Positions 27,290 through 36,097 of a stretch of 64,000 nucleotides of DNA are shown in pieces. Source of the DNA: Streptomyces violaceusniger Tu 4113 (GTDB taxonomy: Bacteria; Actinomycetota; Actinomycetes; Streptomycetales; Streptomycetaceae); the NCBI RefSeq assembly GCF_000147815.2, contig NC_015957.1, forward strand, positions 9,486,001-9,550,000, in the 5' to 3' direction. Positions within the stretch are counted from its first letter, which is position 1. Each line of letters opens with the position of its first letter. The notes beneath the pieces were generated by a model, which had not been told where the DNA came from, ran no database searches, and was given only the letters and a program-made list of their open reading frames with translations. The translations under genes and the position numbers were made by a program.

Positions 27290-28702
27290 TTACTTGCGCG
27301 CGTACTCCGGCTCGGCCTCGGCGTCGGCACCCGGCCGGCCACCCTCGCGCGACTTCAGCATGAACCAGCCGATCACCAGGAGGACGGCCCAGCCGGCGCC
27401 CACGTACAGACAGACCCGGGCGTCCTTGTCGTACGCGATCAGGCCGGTCACGATGATCAGGAAGATCAGCGCCACCCAGCTGAAGACGGCGCCGCCCGGG
27501 GCCGGGAAGGACGAGGCCGGCAGCCGGCCGGAGGTCACGGCCTTGCGGTACTTGATATGACTGAGCAGGATCATCGCCCAGGCCCAGATGCCCGCGGCCG
27601 TGGCCACCGAGGTGACGTACTCGAACGCCTTCTCCGGGACGACGTAGTTGAGGATCACGCCGATGCCCATCAGCAGCACCGAGACGGTGATGCCGATGGC
27701 CGGGGTCTTCCGGGAGTTGAGCATCCCGAAGGCCCGCGGGGCCTCGTTGTTGGCGGCCAGGCCGCGCAGCATCCGGCCGGTGGAGTACATCCCGGAGTTA
27801 CAGGAGGACAGGGCCGCGGTGAGCACGACGAAGTTGACGATGCCGGCCGCGAACGGGATTCCGATCTTGGAGAAGGCATGCACGAAGGGGCTCTCGCCGG
27901 CCGAGAACTCGGTCCACTTGACGACGGCGAGCAGCACCACCAGGGCACCGACGTAGAAGATGATGATGCGCCAGGGCAGCGTGTTGATCGCCTTGGGCAG
28001 GGTCTTCTCGGGGTCCTCGGACTCGCCCGCGGTGACGCCGACCAGCTCGACGGCGAGGTAGGCGAACATCACACCCTGGAGGGTCATCAGGCTGTCGCCG
28101 ATGCCGTGGGGGAAGAACCCGCCGTGGGACCAGAGGTTGGAGGCGGCCGCGGTGTCACCGGCGTCGGAGAAGCCAAGGGTGAGCACGCCCAGGCCGATGA
28201 CGATCATGCCGATGATCGCGGTGACCTTGACCATCGAGAACCAGAACTCGACCTCACCGAAGATCTTCACCGAGATCAGGTTGACGCCGAACAGCACCAC
28301 CAGGAAGACCAGGGCGCTGACCCACTGCGGGATCGAGGGGTACCAGTAGTTGATGTAGATGGCGGCGGCCGTGAGCTCGGCCATGCCGGTCACCACCCAC
28401 ATCAGCCAGTACGTCCACCCCGTGACAAAGCCGAAGAACGGGCCGAGGAACTCCCGGGCGTACTCCGCGAAGGACCCGGAGACCGGGCGGTAGAGGAGCA
28501 GCTCACCGAGCGCTCTCATGATGAAGAAGATGACCACGCCCGCGAGGGCGTACATCAGGATGATGCTCGGGCCGGCCTTGGCGATGTTCGCACCGGCGCC
28601 CATGAACAGGCCGACGCCGATGGCGCCACCGATTGCGATCATCTGTACCTGGCGACTGCCCAGGCCGCGCTCATAGCCCTCTTCAGGAGCCGCTGAGGTC
28701 AT
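27290..28702 (-). CDS. AAT-family amino acid permease
   Basis: 470 residues with 12 membrane helices of the APC superfamily. The substrate/cation motif IAIGGAIGVGLFMGAG in helix 1 and the FAEYAREFLGPFFGFVTGWTYW region are classic AAT features. Close relatives transport D-serine/D-alanine/glycine, aromatic or branched amino acids; the specificity cannot be read. A TGTGGTG-CA-CACCACA palindrome 84 bp upstream is a likely operator. It is a separate transcription unit from the cysteine genes despite the shared strand, since a strong hairpin separates them. Confidence 0.94.
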   Translation of the reverse strand: MTSAAPEEGYERGLGSRQVQMIAIGGAIGVGLFMGAGANIAKAGPSIILMYALAGVVIFFIMRALGELLLYRPVSGSFAEYAREFLGPFFGFVTGWTYWLMWVVTGMAELTAAAIYINYWYPSIPQWVSALVFLVVLFGVNLISVKIFGEVEFWFSMVKVTAIIGMIVIGLGVLTLGFSDAGDTAAASNLWSHGGFFPHGIGDSLMTLQGVMFAYLAVELVGVTAGESEDPEKTLPKAINTLPWRIIIFYVGALVVLLAVVKWTEFSAGESPFVHAFSKIGIPFAAGIVNFVVLTAALSSCNSGMYSTGRMLRGLAANNEAPRAFGMLNSRKTPAIGITVSVLLMGIGVILNYVVPEKAFEYVTSVATAAGIWAWAMILLSHIKYRKAVTSGRLPASSFPAPGGAVFSWVALIFLIIVTGLIAYDKDARVCLYVGAGWAVLLVIGWFMLKSREGGRPGADAEAEPEYARK

Positions 28703-28785
28703 ATTGCTGCGCCTTTCTCCCTGTGGCGGCTGGCTGGCGATCGTGAAGATTTACCACGACCGCAACGCTGATCGACTGAGCCGCG

Positions 28786-28801
28786 TGTGGTGCACACCAC
28801 A
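28786..28801. promoter_or_regulatory. Palindrome upstream of the amino-acid permease
   Basis: TGTGGTG (28786-28792), CA, CACCACA (28795-28801). The GTGGT/ACCAC arms resemble FadR/GntR-type operators. The surrounding 28740-28914 is unusually AT-rich for this genome, consistent with a promoter region. Confidence 0.55.
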
Positions 28802-28914
28802 GGGAGAAGCGGACAAAAGTTATGTCGCGCAATAAAATTCACAACCGCAGTGATGCGATCGTTATCCGGAGTTGAGCATCCTCTAAACGAACACTCAGTA
28901 ATCGCCGGAGGGAG

Positions 28915-29526
28915 TTATTCCGGCATCAGGGTCTCGACGAGGGTCTCCTGCAGCCCGCCGAGCCAGAAGTACGCCATCACCATCGGCTTGCGCGGATCGG
29001 AGTCGGGCAGCCGCAGCAGGTCACCGCCGTCGTCCTCGTCGGTGACCTCCAGCCGGGCCCCGATGGCCAGCCGCAGGTCGTTCAGGGCGGTCAGCCAGTG
29101 CCGGGCCTTCTCCGGCGCCAGCTCCAGCACGCCCGGGGCCCCGGCGGACGCCCCGGAGGCCAGCGAGTCCAGGTCGCGCACCACCGTCAGGGCGTCGTCG
29201 CGCTTGCGCGCCCGCAGGTCGTTCTCGGTGAAGCGGCGGAACTCCGCGGACGCCTCCCGCGCCGTCTTCTCCTCCCGCGGCCCCAGCTCCTGGTCCGGGG
29301 CGCGGTAGGCGTCCGGGAACAGCCGGGCCAGCGCGGGGTCGGCCGGCGGCTTGCTGGGGCCGTCGGCGAAGAGCGCGTCCAGGGGGTCACCGCCCTCGGC
29401 GGGCTGGTCGCCCGGGCCGATCAGCTCGGCGAGCTGCATGGCCAGGCTGCGCAGAATGGAGATCTCGACCTCGTCCAGCGAGAGGGCGGCACCGCCGCCG
29501 GGCAGCGGCTCGAAGCGTCCCGACAT
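28915..29526 (-). CDS. DUF2017 family protein
   Basis: 203 residues from the ATG at 29526, overlapping the ClpS stop by one base (TGATG). The actinobacterial DUF2017 family: LDEVEISILRSLAMQLAELI near the start, FPDAYR, and EFRRFTENDLRARKRDDALTVVRDL in the middle, with the C-terminal PMVMAYFWLGGLQETLVETLM. All helical and soluble. The clpS-DUF2017 pair is conserved through actinobacteria, and the coupling here supports a role near N-end-rule proteolysis, but no biochemical function is established. Confidence 0.92.
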   Translation of the reverse strand: MSGRFEPLPGGGAALSLDEVEISILRSLAMQLAELIGPGDQPAEGGDPLDALFADGPSKPPADPALARLFPDAYRAPDQELGPREEKTAREASAEFRRFTENDLRARKRDDALTVVRDLDSLASGASAGAPGVLELAPEKARHWLTALNDLRLAIGARLEVTDEDDGGDLLRLPDSDPRKPMVMAYFWLGGLQETLVETLMPE

Positions 29527-29837
29527 CAGCGCTCCTGCTGGAGGGTCGCCCACAGGCCGTAGCCGTGCATCGCCTGCACGTCGCGCTCCATCTCCTCGCG
29601 GCTGCCGCTCGAGACGATCGCGCGGCCTTTGTGGTGGACGTCGAGCATCAGACGGTGCGCCTTGTCCTTGGGATAGCCGAAATAGCTCTGGAAGACGTAG
29701 GTCACATAGCTCATGAGATTGACGGGGTCGTTGTGCACCACCGTCACCCAGGGAACGTCGGGCTCGGGCACCGACATCGGTGCTTCACGGGTTTCGGGAC
29801 GTTCGATCTCCACGGGCGCGACACTCACACGTCCCAT
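29526..29837 (-). CDS. clpS: ClpS, ATP-dependent Clp protease adaptor
   Basis: 103 residues. After a disordered acidic N-terminus, the ClpS core begins [74 protein letters not shown] holds the N-degron pocket Asn-Asp, and the final VHHKGRA His is a ligand residue. It delivers proteins with destabilising N-terminal residues to ClpC-ClpP. Co-transcribed with DUF2017 (one-base overlap). It diverges from pncB across a palindrome-bearing spacer of 83 bp. Confidence 0.96.
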   Translation of the reverse strand: MGRVSVAPVEIERPETREAPMSVPEPDVPWVTVVHNDPVNLMSYVTYVFQSYFGYPKDKAHRLMLDVHHKGRAIVSSGSREEMERDVQAMHGYGLWATLQQER

Positions 29838-29880
29838 GCTGCCACCCGGCACCGGCCGCCGCATAAACCGGCACCCAGAT

Positions 29881-29912
29881 CTCGTCAGTCTGACGAGTAC
29901 GGGAGGTAGCAT
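29881..29912 (+). promoter_or_regulatory. Palindrome and leaderless promoter of pncB
   Basis: CTCGTCA-GTC-TGACGAG (29881-29897) is a perfect 7-3-7 inverted repeat. TAGCAT at 29907-29912 is a good -10 and lies 8 nt before the ATG at 29921, so the transcript would be nearly leaderless. The palindrome covers the -35 position, an ideal repressor site. Confidence 0.6.
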
Positions 29913-29920
29913 CGTCAACC

Positions 29921-31264
29921 ATGGACACTGCGGACTTGGGACTGCCGGTGGACGTGCCGTCGACCGCACTCTTCACCGACCGGTACGAACTCACCATGCT
30001 GCAGGCCGCGCTGCGGGCGGGCACCGCCGACCGCCGCTCGGTCTTCGAGGTATTCACCAGGCGCCTCCCCGAGGGCCGCCGCTACGGTGTCGTCGCGGGC
30101 ACCGGGCGGGTGCTGGACGCCGTCGAGAACTTCCGCTTCGACAGCGACGTCCTGGACTTCCTCGCCCAGCAGCGCATCGTGGACGAGCCGACGCTCACCT
30201 GGCTCGCCGACTACCGCTTCCGCGGCGACATCTGGGGCTACCCGGAGGGCGAGGTCTACTTTCCCGGCTCGCCGATCATGCGGGTGGAGGGCACCTTCGC
30301 CGAGGCGGTGCTGCTGGAGACGGTCATCCTCTCCATCTTCAACCACGACTCCGCGGTGGCCGCCGCCGCGTCCCGGATGTCCACCGCCGCCGGCGGCCGG
30401 CCGCTCATCGAGATGGGCGCCCGCCGCACCCATGAGCTGGCCGCCGTCGCCGCCGCCCGCGCCGCCTACGTCGGCGGCTTCGCCACCACCTCCGACCTCG
30501 CGGCCGGATTCCGCTACAACATCCCCACCGTGGGCACCAGCGCCCATGCCTTCACCCTGCTGCACGACAGCGAGCGGGACGCCTTCACGGCGCAGGTCCA
30601 GGCGCACGGCAGCGGTACCACGCTGCTCGTGGACACCTATGACGTCGCCGAGGCGGTGCGCACCGCCGTGGAGGTGGCCGGCAAGGACCTGGGCGCCGTA
30701 AGGATCGACTCCGGCGATCTGCTGCTGCTCGCCCACCGGGTGCGCCAGCAGCTCGACGAGCTGGGCGCCAAGAACACCAGGATCACGGTGACCAGCGATC
30801 TGGACGAGTACGCGATCGCCTCGCTGGCCGCGGCCCCCGTGGACGCGTACGGGGTCGGCACCCAGTTGGTCACCGGCAGCGGCCACCCCACCTGCTCGAT
30901 GGTCTACAAGCTGGTCGCGCGGGCCGGTTCGGACACCCCGGACAGCCCGGACGCACCGCTGCTGCCGGTGGCCAAGAAGTCCATGGGCTCGAAGTCCTCC
31001 GTGGGCGGCCGCAAATGGGCGGCGCGGCGGGTGGACGAGCACGGTGTGGCCGAGGCCGAGGTGGTCGGCACCGGTACGGCCCCCGAGGAGCTGGCAGGCC
31101 ATCAACTGCTGGTGGAGCTGGTGCGCGGCGGCGAGATCGTGGGCCGGGAGCCGCTGGACGCGGCGCGGGACCGGCATATCGCGGCCCGGGCCGGGCTGCC
31201 GCTGTCGGCGACCCAGCTCTCGCGCGGGGAGCCGGTCCTGCCCACCGAGTACCTGCCGGCCTGA
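29921..31264 (+). CDS. pncB: Nicotinate phosphoribosyltransferase
   Basis: 447 residues. NAPRTase features: [38 protein letters not shown] at the start, [28 protein letters not shown] (active-site His region), [14 protein letters not shown] and the phosphate-binding VRIDSGD. It makes nicotinate mononucleotide from nicotinic acid and PRPP. Next on the strand, 71 bp away, is the nicotinamidase, so the two form a nicotinamide salvage pair. A palindrome over the likely -35 box suggests repression by NAD status. Confidence 0.95.
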   Translation: MDTADLGLPVDVPSTALFTDRYELTMLQAALRAGTADRRSVFEVFTRRLPEGRRYGVVAGTGRVLDAVENFRFDSDVLDFLAQQRIVDEPTLTWLADYRFRGDIWGYPEGEVYFPGSPIMRVEGTFAEAVLLETVILSIFNHDSAVAAAASRMSTAAGGRPLIEMGARRTHELAAVAAARAAYVGGFATTSDLAAGFRYNIPTVGTSAHAFTLLHDSERDAFTAQVQAHGSGTTLLVDTYDVAEAVRTAVEVAGKDLGAVRIDSGDLLLLAHRVRQQLDELGAKNTRITVTSDLDEYAIASLAAAPVDAYGVGTQLVTGSGHPTCSMVYKLVARAGSDTPDSPDAPLLPVAKKSMGSKSSVGGRKWAARRVDEHGVAEAEVVGTGTAPEELAGHQLLVELVRGGEIVGREPLDAARDRHIAARAGLPLSATQLSRGEPVLPTEYLPA

Positions 31265-31335
31265 GGCGCGTCATGAGGGGCAACACGGGGCATGCCCACT
31301 GCCGCAATCGACGCGGATTGTCTACCCTCGGTGAC

Positions 31336-31920
31336 ATGCACCGGGCACTGATCGTCGTCGACATCCAGAACGACTTCTGCGAGGGCGGAAGCCTCGCGGT
31401 GACGGGGGGCGCGGATGTCGCGGCCGCGATCACCGATCTGATCGGGGAGGCGACGCCCGGTTACCGCCATATCGTCGCCACGCGTGATCACCACATCGCC
31501 CCGGGCGATCACTTCTCGGACAACCCGGACTACGAGCACACCTGGCCGGTGCACTGCGTCGCGGGCACCGAGGGTGTCGGGTTCCACCCGAATTTCGCGC
31601 CCGCCGTCGCCTCCGGCGCGATCGAGGCGGTCTTCGACAAGGGCGCGTACCAGGCGGCGTACAGCGGTTTCGAGGGCATCGACGAGCACGGCACCTCGCT
31701 CGCCCAGTGGCTGCGCGAGCGGGAGGTGACCGAGGTGGACGTGGTGGGCATCGCCACCGACCACTGTGTGCGGGCCACCGCGCTGGACGCGCGCAGCGAG
31801 GGGTTCGCCACGCATGTCCTGCTGGACCTGACCGCGGGCGTCTCCCCGGCCACGACCGAGCGCGCCCTGGGGGAGCTGCGGGCGGCCGGGGTCGAGCTCA
31901 GCGGCAAGCCGGTCGTCTGA
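31336..31920 (+). CDS. pncA: Nicotinamidase
   Basis: 194 residues of the isochorismatase/nicotinamidase fold: Asp9 in ALIVVDIQNDF, metal-binding DHHIAPGDHFS, catalytic Lys in VFDKGAY and catalytic Cys in GIATDHCVRATALDA. It converts nicotinamide to nicotinic acid, the substrate of the preceding enzyme. The 71-bp spacing suggests one transcript with pncB. A short hairpin follows the stop. Confidence 0.95.
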   Translation: MHRALIVVDIQNDFCEGGSLAVTGGADVAAAITDLIGEATPGYRHIVATRDHHIAPGDHFSDNPDYEHTWPVHCVAGTEGVGFHPNFAPAVASGAIEAVFDKGAYQAAYSGFEGIDEHGTSLAQWLREREVTEVDVVGIATDHCVRATALDARSEGFATHVLLDLTAGVSPATTERALGELRAAGVELSGKPVV

Positions 31921-31927
31921 GGGCGCA

Positions 31928-31948
31928 GGAGGCGCTCTGGGCGCCTCC
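31928..31948. terminator. Hairpin after pncA
   Basis: GGAGGCGC (31928-31935) pairs with GCGCCTCC (31941-31948) around a 5-nt loop, 7 bp after the pncA stop. The following 31960-32040 holds three loose copies of GGCGCTACGAGG or close variants, with no gene. Confidence 0.6.
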
Positions 31949-32026
31949 CAGCCGCCCTGGCGGCCCCTGCGGCCGCCCTCCGGGCCCCGGCGCTACGAGG
32001 GCCCCGGGGCTACGAGGGCCCGGGCG

Positions 32027-32341
32027 CTACGAGGCCGGGGCCGACGGTCTGAGCAGAGCGGCGATCGGATGCCAGAGCTCCCCTCCCCGGTCCGGCGCGG
32101 TGCGCCAGACCAGCCCGTCGGGATGGTGCAGCACCGCCGTCACCTCATCGGGTGTCGGCGGGGCCATATTGCCGCGCAGGTAGACGGCGCGAAGCCCGAG
32201 ATTGCGCAGCCTGGTCAGGGCGCGCTGGCGGTTCATGGCGTGTACCAGGACGCGGACGCCGCCCTCGCCCAGCGGGCTCGGCAGCGTCAGTGCGACCACC
32301 ACGCTGCCGCCGGGCAGCTTGGTGAATCCTCCGTTGGCCAT
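32027..32341 (-). CDS. Conserved hypothetical protein
   Basis: 104 residues (MANGGFTKLPGGSVVVALTLPSPLG). No signal peptide, membrane segment or catalytic motif is visible. A basic middle region (HAMNRQRALTRLRNLGLRAVYLRGN) is followed by MAPPTPDEVTAVLHHPDGLVWRTAPDRGGELWHPI. Codon usage is typical of the genome and the gap around it fits a single gene. It is convergent with pncA and downstream of the M6 protease on the same strand, separated by a terminator-like hairpin. The function is unknown. Confidence 0.72.
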   Translation of the reverse strand: MANGGFTKLPGGSVVVALTLPSPLGEGGVRVLVHAMNRQRALTRLRNLGLRAVYLRGNMAPPTPDEVTAVLHHPDGLVWRTAPDRGGELWHPIAALLRPSAPAS

Positions 32342-32406
32342 TGCGGGTCATGTCCCCCGTGAGACGTCGTGTCAACAAGTTGGTCGTAGGGGCATCTAAA
32401 CGCGAA

Positions 32407-32436
32407 CGGCCGCCGCCCGCTAGGGGGCGACGGCCG
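32407..32436. terminator. Terminator of the M6 protease gene
   Basis: CGGCCGCCGCCC (32407-32418) pairs with GGGCGACGGCCG (32425-32436) with one mismatch and a 6-nt loop, 39 bp past the protease stop. Confidence 0.7.
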
Positions 32437-32474
32437 CTGCCGCTCTGACCTGCGAAAACGCAGACGGTGTGGAT

Positions 32475-34862
32475 CTAGGAGGCGGACGGTCCGACCTGGA
32501 CGGTCATCGTCGACCCGCCCGGGAGCTCCTTGAGGATCTTGACCCGGGTGTTGGTGTCAGCAATCTTCACACCGCCGGTCGGATTGCTCTTGTCCCAGTA
32601 CATCCCCTTATGGTCGTCAAAGACCGGATTGCCCGGCTTCGGCTTGACCTTGGCGGCCTTACCGTCGTTGTGCAGCGTGAAGCCGTCCGACGGGAGCCGG
32701 CTGAAGGGCGAGTCGTACGTCTGGATCCGGTTGCGCATCAGCGTGCCGTCCGCCCACTTCTCGGGGGTGGCGTGCGCGTCGATCGGCAGGATCAGACCGC
32801 TGCCCGGGTGGACGCCGACGTTGTTGTCCGGCTGCGAGGTGTCCCACTGCCAGATCAGCAGGCCGTTCTGGTACGGGAAGTGCTCGACCCAGTCGGGCCG
32901 GGTGGAGGCCCAGCCGAAGTTGTACGGACCGGTCTTCAGGGTGGTGTCGTACGACACGTACTGGCGGTTCTCGGCGATGTAGTACTGCGGGTAGTCCTTG
33001 CTGAAGGACGCGCCGATACGCGAGAAGCCGTCTCCGGTCCAGCCGTTGTCATCGCCCTCGGCGCCGTCGCTGAAGACCGGGGCGCCGTCGGCGGTCAGGG
33101 TGATCGCGTCGGCCGCGAAGCCCTTCTGCGCCACGCCGCCGTCGGTCTGGTAGCGGAAGCGGAGCTCGATCTTCTTGCCCGCGTAGGCGTCCAGCGGGAA
33201 GGAGAGCTTCTTGTACGCCCCGGCGGTGCCGGTCAGCGCGGGCTTGTCACCGGCGTCGCGCGGGATGGCCTTGCCGTCCGCCGTACCGTCGATCGGCGTC
33301 CAGTTGGCGCCGCCGTCGGTGGAGACCTCGGTGTAGAGGTAGTCGAAGTTCTCCTCGATGTCCCACCAGCCCTGGAGGTCCAGGCCGGCCTTGGACTTCC
33401 CCGTGAGGTCCACGGACCGGGTGAGGGTGTTCTTCAGGTCGTCCCCCATCCCGCTCCACCACTGCTTGGCGCCCTCGGCGGGGGCGACCACCTCGGTGGT
33501 GACGGGCTTGGCGGGCAACTCGACGACCAGCGCCTGCTTGTTCTTGGTGTTGTACTCGGCGACCCCGAGCGTGTGGGTCGACTTCTTCCCGGCCTTGGCC
33601 TTGGCGTAGTCCAGCCACCCGAGCTGCAGCTTGTCCCAGGCGTTCATATCGCCGGGCAGATCGCCGATGGCGTCCTTACCGGTGCCGAGCCAGGATCCCG
33701 CGGACATCAGCGACCAGTAGGCGACGGACGACTCACCCTTACCGGTGGTGTCGTACTCGTCCGGCAGGCCCAGGTCATGGCCGTACTCATGGGCGAAGAC
33801 GCCGAGGCCGCCGTTCTCCGGCTGCATCGTGTAGTCGCCGACCCAGATGCCGGTGTCGCCGATCTGGGTACCGCCCGACTTGTTCTCACCCGGGCCGGTG
33901 TTGCCCGCGTCGGTGCCGTACGCGTACCAGCGGTGCGCCCAGATGGCGTTCTCGCCCTCGGCCCCGCCGCCCGCGGACTCGTCCTCACCGGCGTGGACGA
34001 TCTGGAAGTGGTCGATGTAGCCGTCGGGCTCGTTGAAGTTGCCGTCGGCGTCGTAGTCGTAGCGGTCCCACTGGTCGTACTCGGCCAGGTCCGCCTTGAT
34101 CTGCGCGTCGGTGCGGCCGGCCGCCTTCTGGTCCTTGGCCCACTGGTTGACGCCGTCGCGGATCAGGTCCCAGGCGTTGGCGCAGTTGGTGTCGCCGCAG
34201 TAGTTGGAGCCGTACCGGGCCTCGTTCCAGTCGACCTTGACCCAGTCGGAGACCTCGCCGTCCACGGAGTAGCGGCCCGAGGACTGCTTCTCGTAGTACT
34301 TCTTCAGGGACTCCTTCTTCTTGTCCTTGGAGAAGTAGAGGTCCTGGAAGTGCTCGCGGTTGTAGTCCTTCTGCCAGGCCGTGCTGTTGTCGTTCGCGCG
34401 GTCCGGCTCGGCGATGGTGTTGTGCGCCGGGCCCGGCTCGCCGCCGTACTTCTTCACCGGCGGCTGGGGGCCGTCACCGTCCGGGTCGTACATGGTGGTG
34501 TCGTCCACCTTGTCGCCGAACTCGACCAGGATGGTGAAGATCTTGTCGGTCTTCTCCCGGGCCAGCTCGACGTACTTGCCCTTGCCGAGCTTCACCACCT
34601 TCGACGCCCCGCGCGTGGTCGCCTTGGTGTCGCCGGAGATGACCTGACGCAGCGCCTCCTGGCGCTGCGCTTCCTGCTGCTTGCTGTACGGGCCCTCGAG
34701 ATCGTGCTGGACATCCGTCTTCGCGGGCGCCGGATCACGGCGCTCAACACGCGTAGACGGCGCGTCCGCCTGAGCCATGCCCGTCGAGAGTGCCGCCGCG
34801 CCGAGCGCGGCCACCACGGTGGCTATGGCGGCCGATCTGGCCGTTCTCCATTGGCTGTTCAC
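32475..34862 (-). CDS. Secreted M6-family metalloprotease (immune inhibitor A type)
   Basis: 795 residues. A signal peptide (residues 1-31) ends near STGMAQADA. A propeptide-like region is followed by the M6 catalytic domain with the zinc motif HEYGHDLGLPDEY near residue 360 (HExxH plus downstream Asp/Glu). DPDGDGPQPPVKKYGGEPGPAHNTI and repeated Asp-rich DYDADGNFNEPDGYIDHFQIVH loops suggest Ca2+ binding. The C-terminal half contains a beta-sandwich (MAM/jelly-roll-like) domain. Related enzymes degrade extracellular proteins, including antimicrobial peptides in Bacillus. It is monocistronic and ends at a hairpin. Confidence 0.94.
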   Translation of the reverse strand: MNSQWRTARSAAIATVVAALGAAALSTGMAQADAPSTRVERRDPAPAKTDVQHDLEGPYSKQQEAQRQEALRQVISGDTKATTRGASKVVKLGKGKYVELAREKTDKIFTILVEFGDKVDDTTMYDPDGDGPQPPVKKYGGEPGPAHNTIAEPDRANDNSTAWQKDYNREHFQDLYFSKDKKKESLKKYYEKQSSGRYSVDGEVSDWVKVDWNEARYGSNYCGDTNCANAWDLIRDGVNQWAKDQKAAGRTDAQIKADLAEYDQWDRYDYDADGNFNEPDGYIDHFQIVHAGEDESAGGGAEGENAIWAHRWYAYGTDAGNTGPGENKSGGTQIGDTGIWVGDYTMQPENGGLGVFAHEYGHDLGLPDEYDTTGKGESSVAYWSLMSAGSWLGTGKDAIGDLPGDMNAWDKLQLGWLDYAKAKAGKKSTHTLGVAEYNTKNKQALVVELPAKPVTTEVVAPAEGAKQWWSGMGDDLKNTLTRSVDLTGKSKAGLDLQGWWDIEENFDYLYTEVSTDGGANWTPIDGTADGKAIPRDAGDKPALTGTAGAYKKLSFPLDAYAGKKIELRFRYQTDGGVAQKGFAADAITLTADGAPVFSDGAEGDDNGWTGDGFSRIGASFSKDYPQYYIAENRQYVSYDTTLKTGPYNFGWASTRPDWVEHFPYQNGLLIWQWDTSQPDNNVGVHPGSGLILPIDAHATPEKWADGTLMRNRIQTYDSPFSRLPSDGFTLHNDGKAAKVKPKPGNPVFDDHKGMYWDKSNPTGGVKIADTNTRVKILKELPGGSTMTVQVGPSAS

Positions 34863-35179
34863 TCGCTCAGTCCTCCCCTTTCACACCGGTGCCGGACATT
34901 TGACCGGAGTGGCAGGAGAAAAGACAGACCTTGACTTGGACTGATGGGACAAGTACGTTCTGCGATCCCGGCGTTCCGGTTAACGGACAGCAACGGGCGC
35001 GCCGTGCGCGCCGGTTGGAACAGCCGATGACTCCGTGCGCCCCCTGTGCAACGGCGCCGTGGGTGAGGTCACGCTTACTTCCGTTCCCCCTCGGGCATTC
35101 ACCACCGTAGGGTCAAGCTGACGGTCACATCAGCCTGACCCATGCCCCCTGCATATCGCCCTTGAGGACGGATACCGCC
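34863..35179. other. 317-bp intergenic region with promoter-like sequence
   Basis: No gene. On the + strand TTGACT (34931-34936) and TACGTT (34954-34959) are spaced by 17 nt, a credible vegetative promoter for the small membrane-protein gene at 35180, although it would leave a leader of about 210 nt. The protease promoter should lie on the opposite strand here but I could not define it. Confidence 0.45.
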
Positions 35180-35461
35180 ATGCCGCGTCCGACTCCTGCA
35201 CAGCTTGCCTACGGTTCGGCCACCGTCGTTCTTTCGACCTTCGCCATGCTGCTGCTGTCCCAGACCCGATCGGGACTCGGTATCGCGGTGGTCACCGTGG
35301 TCGGGCTCGCCTCCGGGCTCCTCGTCGCCGTCACGGTGCCGGTGGCCCGGGTGTCCCGCCCCAGTCGCACCGTCCGCACCAGCAGCCCCGCGGCGGGGTC
35401 CGGACCGGCCGACTCGGCGGGGGCGCGCAGCCGGGCGCACGCCGACTCAATGCGCGGCTGA
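35180..35461 (+). CDS. Small two-helix membrane protein
   Basis: 93 residues. An N-terminal helix pair (residues 8-28, AYGSATVVLSTFAMLLL, and 32-52, LGIAVVTVVGLASGLLVAVTV) is followed by a basic Ser/Arg-rich cytosolic tail. The ATG at 35180 follows GAGGAC at 8-9 nt. Its 3' end overlaps the convergent RDD gene by 15 bp. No family is recognised; the size and layout match many streptomycete small membrane proteins. Confidence 0.65.
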   Translation: MPRPTPAQLAYGSATVVLSTFAMLLLSQTRSGLGIAVVTVVGLASGLLVAVTVPVARVSRPSRTVRTSSPAAGSGPADSAGARSRAHADSMRG

Positions 35462-35953
35462 CACCACCACGGTCCGCGCGGCCTTGTCGTGCAGACAGCG
35501 CTGGAACGGCTTGTCCCACAGCAGTGAGGCCGAGTTGACCAGCCAGAAGACCGTGCCGACGAGCAGCGGGATCAGCATCCCGGGCAGTACGTAGACCGCC
35601 GCGCGCACCCAGCCCTGACCGGCCGGCACATCCCCGTCGGAGAGCATCGCCACCCGGATGCGCAGCGCCCTCTTGCCGAGCGTCTGTCCGCTGCGCGCCA
35701 GCATGACGCCCTCGTACCCGAAGTAGAGGGCCATCGTGATGATGAGCGCGAGGGTCACCTTGCCGATGTGCTGCTCGCCCGGGTGGTCCATCGTGTACTG
35801 GAGCGCGCCGGTCGCGATGAGCGCCACCGTCCAGATGACGCCGAGGACGACGATGTCGATGAGCCGGGCGGCGAAGCGCTGACCAGGGGTGGCCAGCGGG
35901 GGCATCCCGGCGGGGAACGCGTGCGGGGGCGAGGACAGCGGGTCGGGGGCCAT
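35447..35953 (-). CDS. RDD family membrane protein (1 of 3)
   Basis: 168 residues. The RDD domain has the signature PGQRFAARLIDIVVLGVIW in the first helix (Arg and Asp are the name-giving residues), a middle GYEGVMLARSGQTLGKRALRIRVAM motif, and the C-terminal LLWDKPFQRCLHDKAARTVVV. Three to four membrane helices. RDD proteins are small membrane proteins of uncertain transport function; some are linked to Na+/H+ antiport. It is last of three tandem RDD genes transcribed in the same direction, separated from the next by an 8-bp repeat array. Confidence 0.9.
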   Translation of the reverse strand: MAPDPLSSPPHAFPAGMPPLATPGQRFAARLIDIVVLGVIWTVALIATGALQYTMDHPGEQHIGKVTLALIITMALYFGYEGVMLARSGQTLGKRALRIRVAMLSDGDVPAGQGWVRAAVYVLPGMLIPLLVGTVFWLVNSASLLWDKPFQRCLHDKAARTVVVSAAH

Positions 35954-36010
35954 GCCCCGATTACATCAGCGCTCCCGGTGGACCGGAAGCTCAGGGTGGC
36001 ACCTCAGGGA

Positions 36011-36097
36011 CTCGGGGACTCGGGGGCTCAGGGGCTCAGGGGCTCGGGGGCTCGGGGGCTCGGGGGCTCGGGGGCTCGGGGGCTCGGGGGCTCAGGG
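36011..36097. repeat. 8-bp tandem repeat, 11 copies, starting at an RDD stop codon
   Basis: CTCGGGGG and close variants (CTCAGGGG, CTCGGGGA) repeat with period 8. The last copy contains the stop of the RDD gene at 36092. The + strand has G5 and G4 runs every 8 bp and could form G-quadruplexes; the transcript of the RDD genes carries the C-rich strand. Confidence 0.85.

Noticed and set aside
32469..34934. 821-residue + strand frame
   Set aside because: Antisense of the M6 protease gene, which has a signal peptide and HExxH motif.
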